Numbered from the stretch's first letter, positions 19,983 through 30,204 are shown. The stretch is DNA of 64,000 nt from Gammaproteobacteria bacterium (GCA_030425645.1 JAUHZK010000002.1:62001-126000), one strand, 5' to 3'. Translations and numbers: made by a program. Notes: generated by a model not told the origin, from the letters alone.

Positions 19983-20516
19983 TTATAGCGCTAATAGCTG
20001 CTGCGCAAACCATAAGCCCATATAAAGCTTGGCGTCGACCAGCAAGCCTTGTTTTTGCTTCTCTTCCAACCAAGCGTGGGTCTCTCGAAAAGGCACTACA
20101 TGCGTAATAATATTTTCGCCATCAACACCGCCGCCCTCGGCTACTTTGGTGAGTCCCGTGGCCAAATAGAAATCCGGCACCTCGGCAACAATGCCCGGAG
20201 AGCTCGGCCCGGAAAAAACCTTTTGTATCTGGCTGCAGTCATAACCGGTTTCTTCGATTAACTCTCGGCGTGCTGTTTCTATTGCCGGTTCATCTGGATT
20301 GTCGGCTTGATCCCCGACCAGGCCAGCAGGCAACTCCATTACTTGCTTTTGCACCGGCACCCGAAATTGCTCTACCAACACCACTTCTTGTTGCTCGGTA
20401 ATCGGAATCAACACCGCGACGCCGGATGCGTTCACACGTTCTACATACTCCCAGCCATCACGCCCCACTAAACGGGCAAATTTACCTTGGTGAAGAATCT
20501 CTGCTGATTTCGGCAC
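19983..20516 (-). CDS. NUDIX hydrolase (ADP-ribose pyrophosphatase-like)
   Basis: ELPAGLVGDQADNPDEPAIETARRELIEETGYD Nudix box. Confidence 0.92.
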   Translation of the reverse strand: MPKSAEILHQGKFARLVGRDGWEYVERVNASGVAVLIPITEQQEVVLVEQFRVPVQKQVMELPAGLVGDQADNPDEPAIETARRELIEETGYDCSQIQKVFSGPSSPGIVAEVPDFYLATGLTKVAEGGGVDGENIITHVVPFRETHAWLEEKQKQGLLVDAKLYMGLWFAQQLLAL

Positions 20517-20591
20517 GTTACGCTCCTGAATTCTTTAAAATAGCGGCCCATTTTTGACTTGTACCAGCCGCCGTAGACGGCTAAGTGTGCC

Positions 20592-21488
20592 ATGAGCCAA
20601 ACCATTAAAGTTGCCGTCATCCAACAACCCTGCGCCGATACAGCTGGCGAGGCTATGGCTTTGTCTGAGGACTGCCTGCGACAAGCGGCCGCCAATGGCG
20701 CCCAGCTAGCCCTGTTGCCAGAGTTACACAACGGCCATTATTTCTGCCAAGAAGCCGACAGCGCTGAATTTGATCGCGCTGAAGCTATTCCCGGCCCCAC
20801 CACAGAAAAGCTCTCGGCACTGGCAAAGGAATTGCAGTTAGTCATTGTCGGTTCGGTATTTGAAAAACGGTTGGCCGGTGTTTATCACAATACCGCCGTG
20901 GTGCTAGATAGCGACGGCAGCCTAGCGGGTTGCTATCGAAAAATGCATATCCCTGACGACCCTGGCTACTACGAAAAATTCTATTTTACGCCGGGTGATG
21001 CTGAGCCGGGCTTTCAGCCGATACAGACCTCTATCGGCAAACTGGGAGTGCTGGTTTGCTGGGACCAATGGTATCCAGAAGCGGCTCGTCTGATGGCTTT
21101 GGCTGGCGCCGAGTTGCTGCTTTACCCCACCGCCATTGGCTGGGATCCCGCCGATGATGCCGCTGAGCAGCAAAGACAAATAGACGCTTGGCAAGCGGTA
21201 CAACGCGGCCATGCCGTGGCTAATCATTTGCCGGTGTTAACTGCCAACCGTATTGGTGTGGAAAGCAACCCACAACAAGCTAGCCAGAACATTCCCTTTT
21301 GGGGGCGTAGCTTTATCTACGGCCCACAAGGCGAGTTAATCGCAGAAGCGGCTAGCGACCCCAGTGGCAACCCTGAGCTGCTTTACGCTGAGATAAACCG
21401 CCAACGCACAGAAGACCTGCGTCGCATCTGGCCGTTTTTCCGGGATCGCCGGATTGATGCCTATCAACGTTTAATTACCCGAGCTTAA
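20592..21488 (+). CDS. aguB: N-carbamoylputrescine amidase / carbon-nitrogen hydrolase
   Basis: LALLPELHNGHYFCQ, YRKMHIPDDPGYYEKFYFTPGD, LGVLVCWDQWYPEAARLMALAGAELLLYPTAIGWDP. Confidence 0.93.
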   Translation: MSQTIKVAVIQQPCADTAGEAMALSEDCLRQAAANGAQLALLPELHNGHYFCQEADSAEFDRAEAIPGPTTEKLSALAKELQLVIVGSVFEKRLAGVYHNTAVVLDSDGSLAGCYRKMHIPDDPGYYEKFYFTPGDAEPGFQPIQTSIGKLGVLVCWDQWYPEAARLMALAGAELLLYPTAIGWDPADDAAEQQRQIDAWQAVQRGHAVANHLPVLTANRIGVESNPQQASQNIPFWGRSFIYGPQGELIAEAASDPSGNPELLYAEINRQRTEDLRRIWPFFRDRRIDAYQRLITRA

Positions 21489-21499
21489 GAACCCGCCAG

Positions 21500-24400
21500 A
21501 TGCCCGATTCCTCTACGGCTTATTCAGACGTATTCGCGCCACCGTTACCGCAAGTTAATCAACCCCAACAATGGGGCAAACTTTACGGCAGCGCTGGTGC
21601 TTTGGCTTTGGTTACTGCCGCCAACAAGGCCTCGGGGCCTCTATTGGTGGTAGTGCCTGACGAACAGCAGGCTTGGTGGCTAGAAGCTGAGCTACAGTTT
21701 TTTGGTGCCAATCAGCAGTTGCCGGTGTGGCATTTCCGCGATTGGGAAACCCTGCCCTACGATGTTTTTTCGCCGCAGCAAGAAGTTGTTTCCTCGCGTC
21801 TGGCCACGCTCTGGAATATCCGCAATATTAAACGTGGTTTTATTATTACCACCGCCGCCGGCATTCTACAGCGGCTCTGTCCGCCGAGCTTTCTTGATGG
21901 CTCGGCTTTTATGTTCAGCACTGGCGAAACGCTCGATATCAGTAGCACCCGTGAGCGACTACAGACGGCGGGTTACAGTGCGGTCGAACAAGTAGTAGAA
22001 CATGGCCAGTACGCCGTGCGCGGCGCGCTGTTTGACGTCTTCCCAATGGGTAGCTCTAGCCCCTACCGTTTTGATCTGTTCGATGACGAAATCGAAAGCA
22101 TTAAAACCTTTGATCCAGAGACGCAGCGTTCTGAAAACAGCGTTAAGCGCGTGCAGTTTCTGCCTGGTCGTGAAATTCCGACCACGCCTCAAGCAATCAG
22201 TGAATTCCGACGTCGTTTTCGCGAGCAGTTCTCAGAGCAAGTCGGCAATAGCATGGCCTACTTGGAGTCTGGAAAAGGCGAGTTGGTTGGCGGTATTGAA
22301 TACTTTCTACCGCTGTTTTTTGAAGACACCGCGACCCTGTTTGATTATCTACCCGCCAACGTCACCGTGGTTCGCTACGGCCAATGCGAAGACGCTTGGG
22401 CGCACGAATGGCAGCAGATTAGTGAGCGTTATCGGCAACGTTGCGACGAGCAAGAAGAAGTATTGCCGCATCCGGAACAGCTCTGGTTGCCACCGCTAGA
22501 AATTGAGCAACGTTTTGCCGCTTACCCTGTTGCTGACGCGCAGCGTTTTGAATTGATGCAAACCAGCGCCTCTGCGCATAACTTTTTCACCGCCGAGCCG
22601 CCGTCGTTACAAATGGATGCGCGCGCTGAAGAGCCGGCCGAGGCCCTGATTAACTTTCTTAAAGGCTTTGATGGGCGTGTATTGCTGGTTGCTGAAAGTG
22701 AAGGCCGGCGCGAAACCCTACAAGGCATTTTGCGCGGCCACCACATTCCGGTAACCGAATTCGAGCATTGGCATGGTTTTGTTAAGAGCGAAAATGACGG
22801 CCCTGTGGTTGGTATTACACTCGGCCAGTTACAGCATGGGCTGCTCTTAAACTCGCCTAAAGTCGCGATTATTGCCGAGTCGCAGCTGTTTGGTGGCCGT
22901 GCGCAGCAAATGCGTAAGCGCAAACGCCGTGGCCGTGATCCGCAATCGGTGGTTAAAGAATTAACCGATCTCACCATCGGCGCACCGGTGGTGCATGAAG
23001 ATCACGGCATTGGCCGTTATTTAGGCTTGGAAACATTAGAAATTGGCGGCGTTAGCGGCGAATTTCTAACCCTGGAATACGCTGAAGACAACAAGCTCTA
23101 TGTGCCAGTGCATGCATTGCATTTAATTAGCCGCTATACCGGCACTGATCCAGAAGCAGCGCCGTTACACCGGTTGGGTAGCGGCCAGTGGGATAAAGCC
23201 CGCAAGAAAGCTGCGCAGAAAGCCCGCGATGTCGCCGCTGAGCTTCTGGACATCCATGCCAAGCGTGCCGCTCGCAGTGGCCACGCGCATCAAATTGACG
23301 ATGCCGAGTACGCCGCTTTTGCCGCTAGTTTCCCGTTTGACGAAACCGAAGATCAAAGCGACACCATTAACGCCATTATTGCCGACCTACGTAGCGATAA
23401 ACCGATGGATCGAGTGGTCTGTGGTGATGTTGGCTTTGGTAAAACAGAGGTTGCCATGCGCGCGGCTTTTGTTGCCGCCCAAAGTGGCCAACAAGTTGCT
23501 GTATTAGTGCCTACTACCCTCTTAGCGCAACAGCATTACCAAAACTTCCTCGACCGTTTTGCGCAGTGGCCGGTCAAAATTGAGCAGCTGTCGCGTTTTC
23601 GCACCGCGGCGCAGAAAACCAAGATCATGGGCCAACTTAAGAGTGGCGCCATTGATATCGTCATCGGCACTCACGCCCTGCTGTCCGCGCGCACAGACTT
23701 TAAACGCCTAGGTTTGGTGATTATCGACGAAGAACATCGCTTTGGCGTGCGCCACAAAGAGCAGATGAAGAAGCTGAGGGCCGAGGTCGATATCCTAACG
23801 ATGACAGCGACGCCGATCCCGCGGACCCTAAACATGGGCCTTGCCGGTATGCGTGACTTGTCGATCATTGCGACTCCGCCGGCTAACCGCCAAGCGGTTA
23901 AAACCTTTGTCTCACAATGGGATTCGGCGGTGGTTAGCGAAGCCTGTATGCGTGAATTACGCCGTGGTGGCCAGGTCTATTTTCTGCATAACAATGTTGA
24001 AACCATTGAGAAAACCGAGAAAGACCTCCAAGAACTGCTGCCCGACGCACGTATCCGCCATGCCCACGGGCAAATGCGTGAGCAGGAACTTGAGCAAACC
24101 ATGCTCGACTTCAGCCACCGCCGCTTTGATGTTTTAGTAGCAACCACCATCATCGAATCCGGCATTGACGTGCCTAACGCCAACACCATTATCATTAACC
24201 GTGCCGATAAGCTGGGTTTGGCGCAGCTCCACCAAATCCGTGGCCGCGTTGGCCGTTCGCATTTGCGGGGTTATTGCTATTTAATTACCCCGCCGCCTAA
24301 GTTGTTAACAGCTAATGCCGAAAAGCGCCTGCAAGCCATTGAATCACTTGAAGATTTGGGTGCCGGCTTCTCTTTGGCAACCCACGATATGGAAATTCGT

Positions 24401-24985
24401 GGCGCTGGCGAGCTGCTGGGAGACGAGCAAAGCGGCCAAATTCAGGAAATCGGATTTTCCATGTATATGGAGCTCTTAGAACGGGCTGTGAAAGCGCTGA
24501 AATCTGGCAACAACCCGGAGCTGGCGATGGATTTGGATCGCGGCCCTGAGGTCGACTTAAAGGTCCCAGCGGTATTGCCTGACGACTATATCCACGATGT
24601 ACACCAACGTTTGGTGCTATATAAACGCATTGCCAGCGCCAGTGATGCCAATGGCCTTAAAGAGCTTCAGGTTGAGCTGATTGACCGTTTCGGGCTGTTA
24701 CCAGATGCTGCCAAAATGCTGTTTGAGATTAGTGCGCTAAAACAACAAGCGGCAGAGATAGGCATTCGCAAACTAGATGGCCATGCAGGCGGTTTGCGTG
24801 TCGTCTTTACCGAGCGCCCTAACGTAGACCCAATGCGGCTGATTCAAATGATCCAAAAGCAGCCCAATCTGTACCGCTTTAACGGCACAGATACATTACA
24901 CTGCAGCAAGGATATGCCGGAGCCAGAACAGCGCTTAGATTCGGCACAGAAATTGTTAAACGTATTGGCTGGGCCGGACAAATAA
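21500..24985 (+). CDS. mfd: Transcription-repair coupling factor
   Basis: 1161 aa; CarD-like RID, VCGDVGFGKTEVAMRAAF, IIDEEHRFGV, IIESGIDVPNANTIIINRADKLGLAQLHQIRGRVGRS. Confidence 0.97.
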   Translation: MPDSSTAYSDVFAPPLPQVNQPQQWGKLYGSAGALALVTAANKASGPLLVVVPDEQQAWWLEAELQFFGANQQLPVWHFRDWETLPYDVFSPQQEVVSSRLATLWNIRNIKRGFIITTAAGILQRLCPPSFLDGSAFMFSTGETLDISSTRERLQTAGYSAVEQVVEHGQYAVRGALFDVFPMGSSSPYRFDLFDDEIESIKTFDPETQRSENSVKRVQFLPGREIPTTPQAISEFRRRFREQFSEQVGNSMAYLESGKGELVGGIEYFLPLFFEDTATLFDYLPANVTVVRYGQCEDAWAHEWQQISERYRQRCDEQEEVLPHPEQLWLPPLEIEQRFAAYPVADAQRFELMQTSASAHNFFTAEPPSLQMDARAEEPAEALINFLKGFDGRVLLVAESEGRRETLQGILRGHHIPVTEFEHWHGFVKSENDGPVVGITLGQLQHGLLLNSPKVAIIAESQLFGGRAQQMRKRKRRGRDPQSVVKELTDLTIGAPVVHEDHGIGRYLGLETLEIGGVSGEFLTLEYAEDNKLYVPVHALHLISRYTGTDPEAAPLHRLGSGQWDKARKKAAQKARDVAAELLDIHAKRAARSGHAHQIDDAEYAAFAASFPFDETEDQSDTINAIIADLRSDKPMDRVVCGDVGFGKTEVAMRAAFVAAQSGQQVAVLVPTTLLAQQHYQNFLDRFAQWPVKIEQLSRFRTAAQKTKIMGQLKSGAIDIVIGTHALLSARTDFKRLGLVIIDEEHRFGVRHKEQMKKLRAEVDILTMTATPIPRTLNMGLAGMRDLSIIATPPANRQAVKTFVSQWDSAVVSEACMRELRRGGQVYFLHNNVETIEKTEKDLQELLPDARIRHAHGQMREQELEQTMLDFSHRRFDVLVATTIIESGIDVPNANTIIINRADKLGLAQLHQIRGRVGRSHLRGYCYLITPPPKLLTANAEKRLQAIESLEDLGAGFSLATHDMEIRGAGELLGDEQSGQIQEIGFSMYMELLERAVKALKSGNNPELAMDLDRGPEVDLKVPAVLPDDYIHDVHQRLVLYKRIASASDANGLKELQVELIDRFGLLPDAAKMLFEISALKQQAAEIGIRKLDGHAGGLRVVFTERPNVDPMRLIQMIQKQPNLYRFNGTDTLHCSKDMPEPEQRLDSAQKLLNVLAGPDK

Positions 24986-25008
24986 ACTCGACTCACTCAG
25001 CTCAGCCA

Positions 25009-25851
25009 TTGGGGGTTGTTTTGCAAACACGATTACTTCGCTTGACGTTCGTATCTGTCGTCGCACTACTGACGGGCATGGCCCATGCCGAAACCAGGGC
25101 CGAGCCCCTCGCGGCAGCGCCAGCGGCCGACGTTGCTGCAGAGCCTATTTATCAAGTTCAGTTTATTGTCGTGCGCCCTCGCCACCGCGAGGATCTACAG
25201 GCAGAGGATTGGCCAAATATCCGCCCAGAGCTCGCTAGTGACGCTTTGACGGCGGGCGACTACGCCGCCGAGCAGCCGCTAGAGTCAACGCCCGATTTTA
25301 GTTGGGTTGCAGAAGCGGAGTGGGATTTCCCGAATACACTCAGGCGCTTACAAGAAAGTGGCGCCTACGAGGTCTTGATGCATCGCTCTTGGCGTCAACA
25401 AGCAACGCCTCGCGAAAATGCCGTGCCTTATGTGGTGAAACTAGCGTTTGATGAGCGCAATTTGCCAACCGAAGTCGCCACGACCGGTTCCAATATTGCT
25501 TATTCGAACACGGGCTACGTTTACAGTAATGCATTGCAAAACGCTGGCAGCACCGACGGCGCCGGCCTGATCGGCACAGTGGCGTTTGGTAAAGCGCGTT
25601 ACCTGCATTTCAGTATTGATTTACTCATGAGCGAACACAGCAACCCTAGTCAAAGCAGTTGGCAAGGCAATTGGCAAAGCCAATCTGCTATCGGCAGCAG
25701 TGCCGAGCAACTTGGCTTAAGCAGTGTCAATCAAGCGCCGCTAAAACACTTTCATCTACAAGAAAGTCGTCGCATCAAAACCGAAGAAACGCAGTACTTT
25801 GACCATCCCGGCTTTGCCGTGTTGGCACATGTGCGTCGTTTAGAACCCTAA
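25009..25851 (+). CDS. CsiV family protein (predicted exported)
   Basis: Signal peptide, YQVQFIVVRPRHREDLQAEDWP...; located after mfd. Start uncertain (TTG at 25009). Confidence 0.75.
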   Translation: MGVVLQTRLLRLTFVSVVALLTGMAHAETRAEPLAAAPAADVAAEPIYQVQFIVVRPRHREDLQAEDWPNIRPELASDALTAGDYAAEQPLESTPDFSWVAEAEWDFPNTLRRLQESGAYEVLMHRSWRQQATPRENAVPYVVKLAFDERNLPTEVATTGSNIAYSNTGYVYSNALQNAGSTDGAGLIGTVAFGKARYLHFSIDLLMSEHSNPSQSSWQGNWQSQSAIGSSAEQLGLSSVNQAPLKHFHLQESRRIKTEETQYFDHPGFAVLAHVRRLEP

Positions 25852-25870
25852 GCCCTTCTACAAGATTTGC

Positions 25871-26677
25871 TTATAAGCGTTTTACTAGCTGAGCAAGCAA
25901 CTGGCTGAGCTGCGTCTGACAATGCTCAATGGTGGCAGCGATCTCATCATGAATGCCCTGCTGTGCATCTGGCGCCTTACCTGCCGCCCAGTTCACGCTA
26001 AACGCTAGGCTGCTGTATTGGAGCTGCAGCTCTGCCGCTAATGCCGCTTCTGGCATTGACGTCATGCCTACCAAATCACAGCCATCTTGTTCCAGTCGCT
26101 TAATTTCTGCCGGCGTTTCTAGGCGTGGGCCCTGAGTAACGGCAACAACGCCGCTGGTTTGTAATGAAACATTCGCTGCTTGAGCGGCAGCAGCAATTAG
26201 CTGGCCGAGATCGGCTGAGAATGGCTCACTCATCTCGACATGATGGTGATAACCCAAGGCCGAATCCGGATCAAAATAACTATGCGCACGACCATGGCTA
26301 TAGTCGATTAAGTCATGTGGCAAACCGAGCTGCCCCGGTGGCCAGTTAGAGCTAATGCCGCCGACGGCATTTAAGGCCAGCACCCGCTTTACTGATAGCT
26401 GCGCTAAGGCCCATATGTTGGCGCGGTAATTCACCGCATGAGGCGGAATATGCTGTCCTGCTTCGCCTTTTAGCAAGCCGTGACGATTCAGTAAGGCAAC
26501 ATCCACACCATGTAAGGTGCCCAGCAAAATGGAGCCGGAAATCGCTCCAAATGGCGTTTTAGGCTGAAGCCGCTGTTGCAGCTCAAAACCCGCCAGCTCC
26601 TCTATGCCGGTGCCGCCGATAATGCCTAAGGCAGGTTCTGGGGTTTTATCTTTTAATGCCATGAGTTTTGTCGCCAC
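25871..26677 (-). CDS. S-methyl-5'-thioinosine phosphorylase / MTAP-family purine phosphorylase
   Basis: LGIIGGTGIEELAGFEL, RHG, VAVTQGPRLETPAEIK; next to nagZ block as in Pseudomonas MTIP. Confidence 0.88.
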   Translation of the reverse strand: MATKLMALKDKTPEPALGIIGGTGIEELAGFELQQRLQPKTPFGAISGSILLGTLHGVDVALLNRHGLLKGEAGQHIPPHAVNYRANIWALAQLSVKRVLALNAVGGISSNWPPGQLGLPHDLIDYSHGRAHSYFDPDSALGYHHHVEMSEPFSADLGQLIAAAAQAANVSLQTSGVVAVTQGPRLETPAEIKRLEQDGCDLVGMTSMPEAALAAELQLQYSSLAFSVNWAAGKAPDAQQGIHDEIAATIEHCQTQLSQLLAQLVKRL

Positions 26678-26685
26678 CTACTTAG

Positions 26686-27240
26686 CTAGACTTGTTCTGC
26701 CAAGGCATAGATGCCGCGTTTATTCCTTAACCAACCTTTGTAATCCATGCCAAAGCCATAGACGTAACGGTCTGGCACCGTCAGCGCAACATAGTCAGGC
26801 CGATAGCTTGTTTGTTTACGTTGGTGTTGTTTGTCGGCCAAGATCACTGTAGTAACGCCGCTAGCGCCCTTAGCCTTGGCCCAGTCGACGATCGCTGCCA
26901 AGGTCAGGCCTTCATCAAAAATGTCGTCGACCACCACTACGTGGCGGCCTTCGATTGCTGTCTGTGGTTCCGCGATTTGTTTGTTTGGGCCGCCGCTAAG
27001 CGCGCCGCGGTAACGACTAAAGTGAATGTAATCCAGCTCTAGAGGGAAATCCCAATGCGCCAGCAACCGGTCGGCAAAGCTTAGTCCGCCATTCATTACC
27101 GGCAACACCACGGGCGACTGAGATGCAATCTCAGCCGCCGTTTGCTCCGCGCACTTGGTGATCGCCTTTTCCACCACTGCCTCCGCATAGAGGCAGTCAG
27201 CGTTGGCGTGTACGCGCTCTAATTCCGCTGTCGAGATCAT
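26686..27240 (-). CDS. Hypoxanthine-guanine phosphoribosyltransferase
   Basis: PRPP motif VVVVDDIFDEGLTLAAI, VYGFGMDYKGWLRN. Confidence 0.9.
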   Translation of the reverse strand: MISTAELERVHANADCLYAEAVVEKAITKCAEQTAAEIASQSPVVLPVMNGGLSFADRLLAHWDFPLELDYIHFSRYRGALSGGPNKQIAEPQTAIEGRHVVVVDDIFDEGLTLAAIVDWAKAKGASGVTTVILADKQHQRKQTSYRPDYVALTVPDRYVYGFGMDYKGWLRNKRGIYALAEQV

Positions 27241-28352
27241 TGGCCCTGGGTAACTAACGGCTGTGGAATATCCAAGGTGGTAGTTGGGAATGCCATATCG
27301 CCACCGCGTTTACGAATAATCTCGTAGACGTCTAGCAAGATCGCGTGTTTGACTTTGTGATACTCAACCCAAGCGGTAGTTTTGGTAAAGGTGTAAATAA
27401 AGAAATCGAGGCTGCAGTCGTTAAAGGCATTGAAGTTAACAATCAGAGTTTGGCCGCTATCAATCTCTTCGTGATTTTCCAAATAGCTACGAATTTCATC
27501 AACGATAAGGGTCACGGCCTCATGGTCGCAATAACGCACACCAATGGTTTCATAGATACGGCGGTTGGTCATACGTGATGGATTTTCAACCGAAATATTG
27601 TTAAAGGTACCGTTAGGAACATACAGCGGGCGTTTATCAAAACGGCGCACCACGGTACGCCGCCAGCCAATATTCTCAACGGTGCCTTCAATATCCTGAT
27701 CCGGTGATTTAATCCAATCGCCGACCACAAATGGCTTATCTAAATAGATAAACAGGCCGCCAAAAAAGTTAGCCAGAATATCTTTGGCAGCAAAACCAAC
27801 GGCAATGCCGCCAATGCCACCAAAGGCCAATACACCGGAGACACTGAAGCCCAGAGTTTGCAGTACGACTAAAACGGTGGTGATCATCACCGCGGCGCGA
27901 ACGAGTTTAGAGATGGCTTCCATGCTGTGCTTGTCCATGGCGTCATCACCGGTTTTGTGACGATTGCGCTCCCAGACAGCCTGTTCGATCTCGCGAATTA
28001 AGCGAATTAAGAACCACGCAAAGCACAACGTTAAGCCCACGCCGCGACTAGTGCTTAACCATTCTAGAATTTGCGCTGCCTCGCTTTGCTGGGCCGCTAA
28101 GCGGCCAGCAACCACCAGACCAATGATCCAAACCGCTAGACGAATTGGCGCCCCGGCGGCATTGATCAGAGCGTCATCCCACACATTCTTACTATGTTTG
28201 GCGCCCCGCTCCATATAGCCCAAGACCACGCGAACCGCCAAATTGATGACTAAGACAATGGTGACCACGACAAATAACTCGGTCGCCCACTGCCAGCGCT
28301 CATCGATATTGATGCCAATGCTAGAAAGCAGGCCTAATAAGTTCTCACGCAT
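27237..28352 (-). CDS. Mechanosensitive ion channel (MscS family)
   Basis: GIGGIAVGFAAKDILANFFGGLFIYLDKPFVVGDWI. Confidence 0.95.
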   Translation of the reverse strand: MRENLLGLLSSIGINIDERWQWATELFVVVTIVLVINLAVRVVLGYMERGAKHSKNVWDDALINAAGAPIRLAVWIIGLVVAGRLAAQQSEAAQILEWLSTSRGVGLTLCFAWFLIRLIREIEQAVWERNRHKTGDDAMDKHSMEAISKLVRAAVMITTVLVVLQTLGFSVSGVLAFGGIGGIAVGFAAKDILANFFGGLFIYLDKPFVVGDWIKSPDQDIEGTVENIGWRRTVVRRFDKRPLYVPNGTFNNISVENPSRMTNRRIYETIGVRYCDHEAVTLIVDEIRSYLENHEEIDSGQTLIVNFNAFNDCSLDFFIYTFTKTTAWVEYHKVKHAILLDVYEIIRKRGGDMAFPTTTLDIPQPLVTQGQ

Positions 28353-29373
28353 CGATTAAATCCCCCAAGGTGTTACGTGCGGTTTGCCAGTTTTGAGTTT
28401 GTTGGATAGTTGCCAAGTCGCAGACCTGGCCCTTGCCGCGTACCGCTGCAAAGCGTTTTGACGGCGCGCAAGCTGCGCCTAAGCTATCAATAATTTCGAT
28501 GGTGCCGGCACGGTCATTGCAGACTAGGGCAACATCACAATCTGCCTCTAGTGCGAGTCGTGCGCGGTCAGCGTGATTGCCGCTGGCAGCTGCGCCAGCC
28601 ATCGACAGGTCGTCAGAAAAGACTACGCCATCAAAACCCAGCTCTTTACGCAAAATTTGTTTGGTCCACACCGGCGAAAAGCCAGCGGGTTGCTCCGCAT
28701 CCACCTGTGGGTACAACACATGCGCCGGCATAATTGACTCTAAACCATCTTCAATTAGCGCTCTAAAGGGCTGAATGTCACGGTGTAGCTCGGCAAAACT
28801 ACGATTATCTATCGGCAGTTCTAAATGCGAGTCGGCCTCGATGCCGCCATGCCCAGGATAATGCTTGCCAGTGGCTGCCATCCCGGCGGCGCGCATACCG
28901 GCCATGGTTGCTTTGGTTAAGGCAATTAATGCAGTTGGATCTTGATGCCAGGCGCGATCGCCTATCACCGAGCTGCAGCCGTAATCCAAGTCCAACACCG
29001 GAGCAAAGGCTAAATCGATATCGATACTGCGTAGCTCTAGCGCCAACAAAAGGCCTAGGGCTTTGGCTTTCTCGCGCGATTGTTTGGCGTCATCTGCGTA
29101 CTGGCAACCAATGGCCTGTGCCGTTGGCAGTCGAGTAAATCCTTCACGAAAACGCTGCACTCGGCCACCTTCGTGGTCCACGGCGATAATTAATTCGCCG
29201 TTGCGGGCGCCACGAATAGCCTTTACCAGCTGCGTGACTTGCTCGACGGAATCAAAATTACGGGCAAACAAAATTAGCCCGCCTACCGCCGGGTGCGCCA
29301 ATAATTCTTTATCTTCTGCCGTTAGCTCGTGGCCTTCGACATCGAGCATGACAGGGCCTAATGGCATCGCCAT
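28345..29373 (-). CDS. nagZ: Beta-N-acetylhexosaminidase NagZ
   Basis: AVDHEGGRVQRFREGFTRLP, ATGKHYPGHGGIEADSHLELP, GVVFSDDLSM. Confidence 0.96.
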   Translation of the reverse strand: MAMPLGPVMLDVEGHELTAEDKELLAHPAVGGLILFARNFDSVEQVTQLVKAIRGARNGELIIAVDHEGGRVQRFREGFTRLPTAQAIGCQYADDAKQSREKAKALGLLLALELRSIDIDLAFAPVLDLDYGCSSVIGDRAWHQDPTALIALTKATMAGMRAAGMAATGKHYPGHGGIEADSHLELPIDNRSFAELHRDIQPFRALIEDGLESIMPAHVLYPQVDAEQPAGFSPVWTKQILRKELGFDGVVFSDDLSMAGAAASGNHADRARLALEADCDVALVCNDRAGTIEIIDSLGAACAPSKRFAAVRGKGQVCDLATIQQTQNWQTARNTLGDLIDA

Positions 29374-29382
29374 AAAAAATCC

Positions 29383-29895
29383 TTATTCGGTAATCAGCAC
29401 TTCGGTGCCGGGTTCAATCGCGTTATATAACGCGATAACGTCTTGGTTGCGCATGCGAATACAGCCATGCGATTTGGGCTGACCCATTGGCTCAGCATCG
29501 GGTGTGCCGTGGATATAAATATACCGCGACATACTATCGACAGACCGCCCTTCAGTATCCACACCTCTGTTACGCCCAGGTTCACAGCCTTCCAGCCACA
29601 GAATTCGACTGAGAATCCAATCTCGCTGTGGAGCAGTTTGGTAGCTGGCAGCATCACATATCTCGCCAGTCGCACGACGACCCGTTAGCGCCGCCCCGGC
29701 AGGTAATCCACCGCCAATCTTGGCGGCAATACGGTGCTTGCCGCGTGGCGTGCATTCGCTGCCTTCCAGCTCACCGGCGCCATTTTTAGCCGTAGAAATG
29801 GAGTAGCGCTGTTTAACGCCCTTTGCATCACGCAATAACAGCAATTGGCTCGAAATCTGGATTTCTATGATTGGCATCGAGTCGACAGAGAACAC
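29383..29895 (-). CDS. L,D-transpeptidase (YkuD) family protein
   Basis: IYIHGTPDAEPMGQPKSHGCIRMRNQDVIALYN catalytic HX-SHGCIRM motif; start possibly 29874. Confidence 0.92.
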   Translation of the reverse strand: MFSVDSMPIIEIQISSQLLLLRDAKGVKQRYSISTAKNGAGELEGSECTPRGKHRIAAKIGGGLPAGAALTGRRATGEICDAASYQTAPQRDWILSRILWLEGCEPGRNRGVDTEGRSVDSMSRYIYIHGTPDAEPMGQPKSHGCIRMRNQDVIALYNAIEPGTEVLITE

Positions 29896-29950
29896 AAGGG
29901 TGACAAGGTTTTGCCATAATACCGACTTCCCTTAAATAAGTCGTAAGAAC

Positions 29951-30196
29951 ATGGATCAAAGCACCCAAATTGAAGTTGAAGCAGCCGCTTTTCGGCGCTT
30001 ACTGGCGCATTTAGATAGCCGCAAAGACGTACAAAATATCGATCTAATGAACTTGGCCGGTTTTTGCCGCAACTGCTTATCTAAATGGTATGCCGCCGAA
30101 GCCGAAAGCCGCGGTGAGACGGTAAGTTACGATGAGGCTCGTGAATACGTTTATGGCATGCCCTATAGTGAATGGAAGGAAAAACATCAGATATAG
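29951..30196 (+). CDS. DUF1244 domain-containing protein
   Basis: MNLAGFCRNCLSKWYAAEAESRGETVSYDEAREYVYGMPYSEWK. Confidence 0.88.
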   Translation: MDQSTQIEVEAAAFRRLLAHLDSRKDVQNIDLMNLAGFCRNCLSKWYAAEAESRGETVSYDEAREYVYGMPYSEWKEKHQI

Positions 30197-30204
30197 GTAG
30201 CACG

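Noticed and set aside
22002-22499. 165-aa alternate-frame ORF within mfd
   Set aside because: Embedded in conserved mfd coding sequence with no domain similarity.
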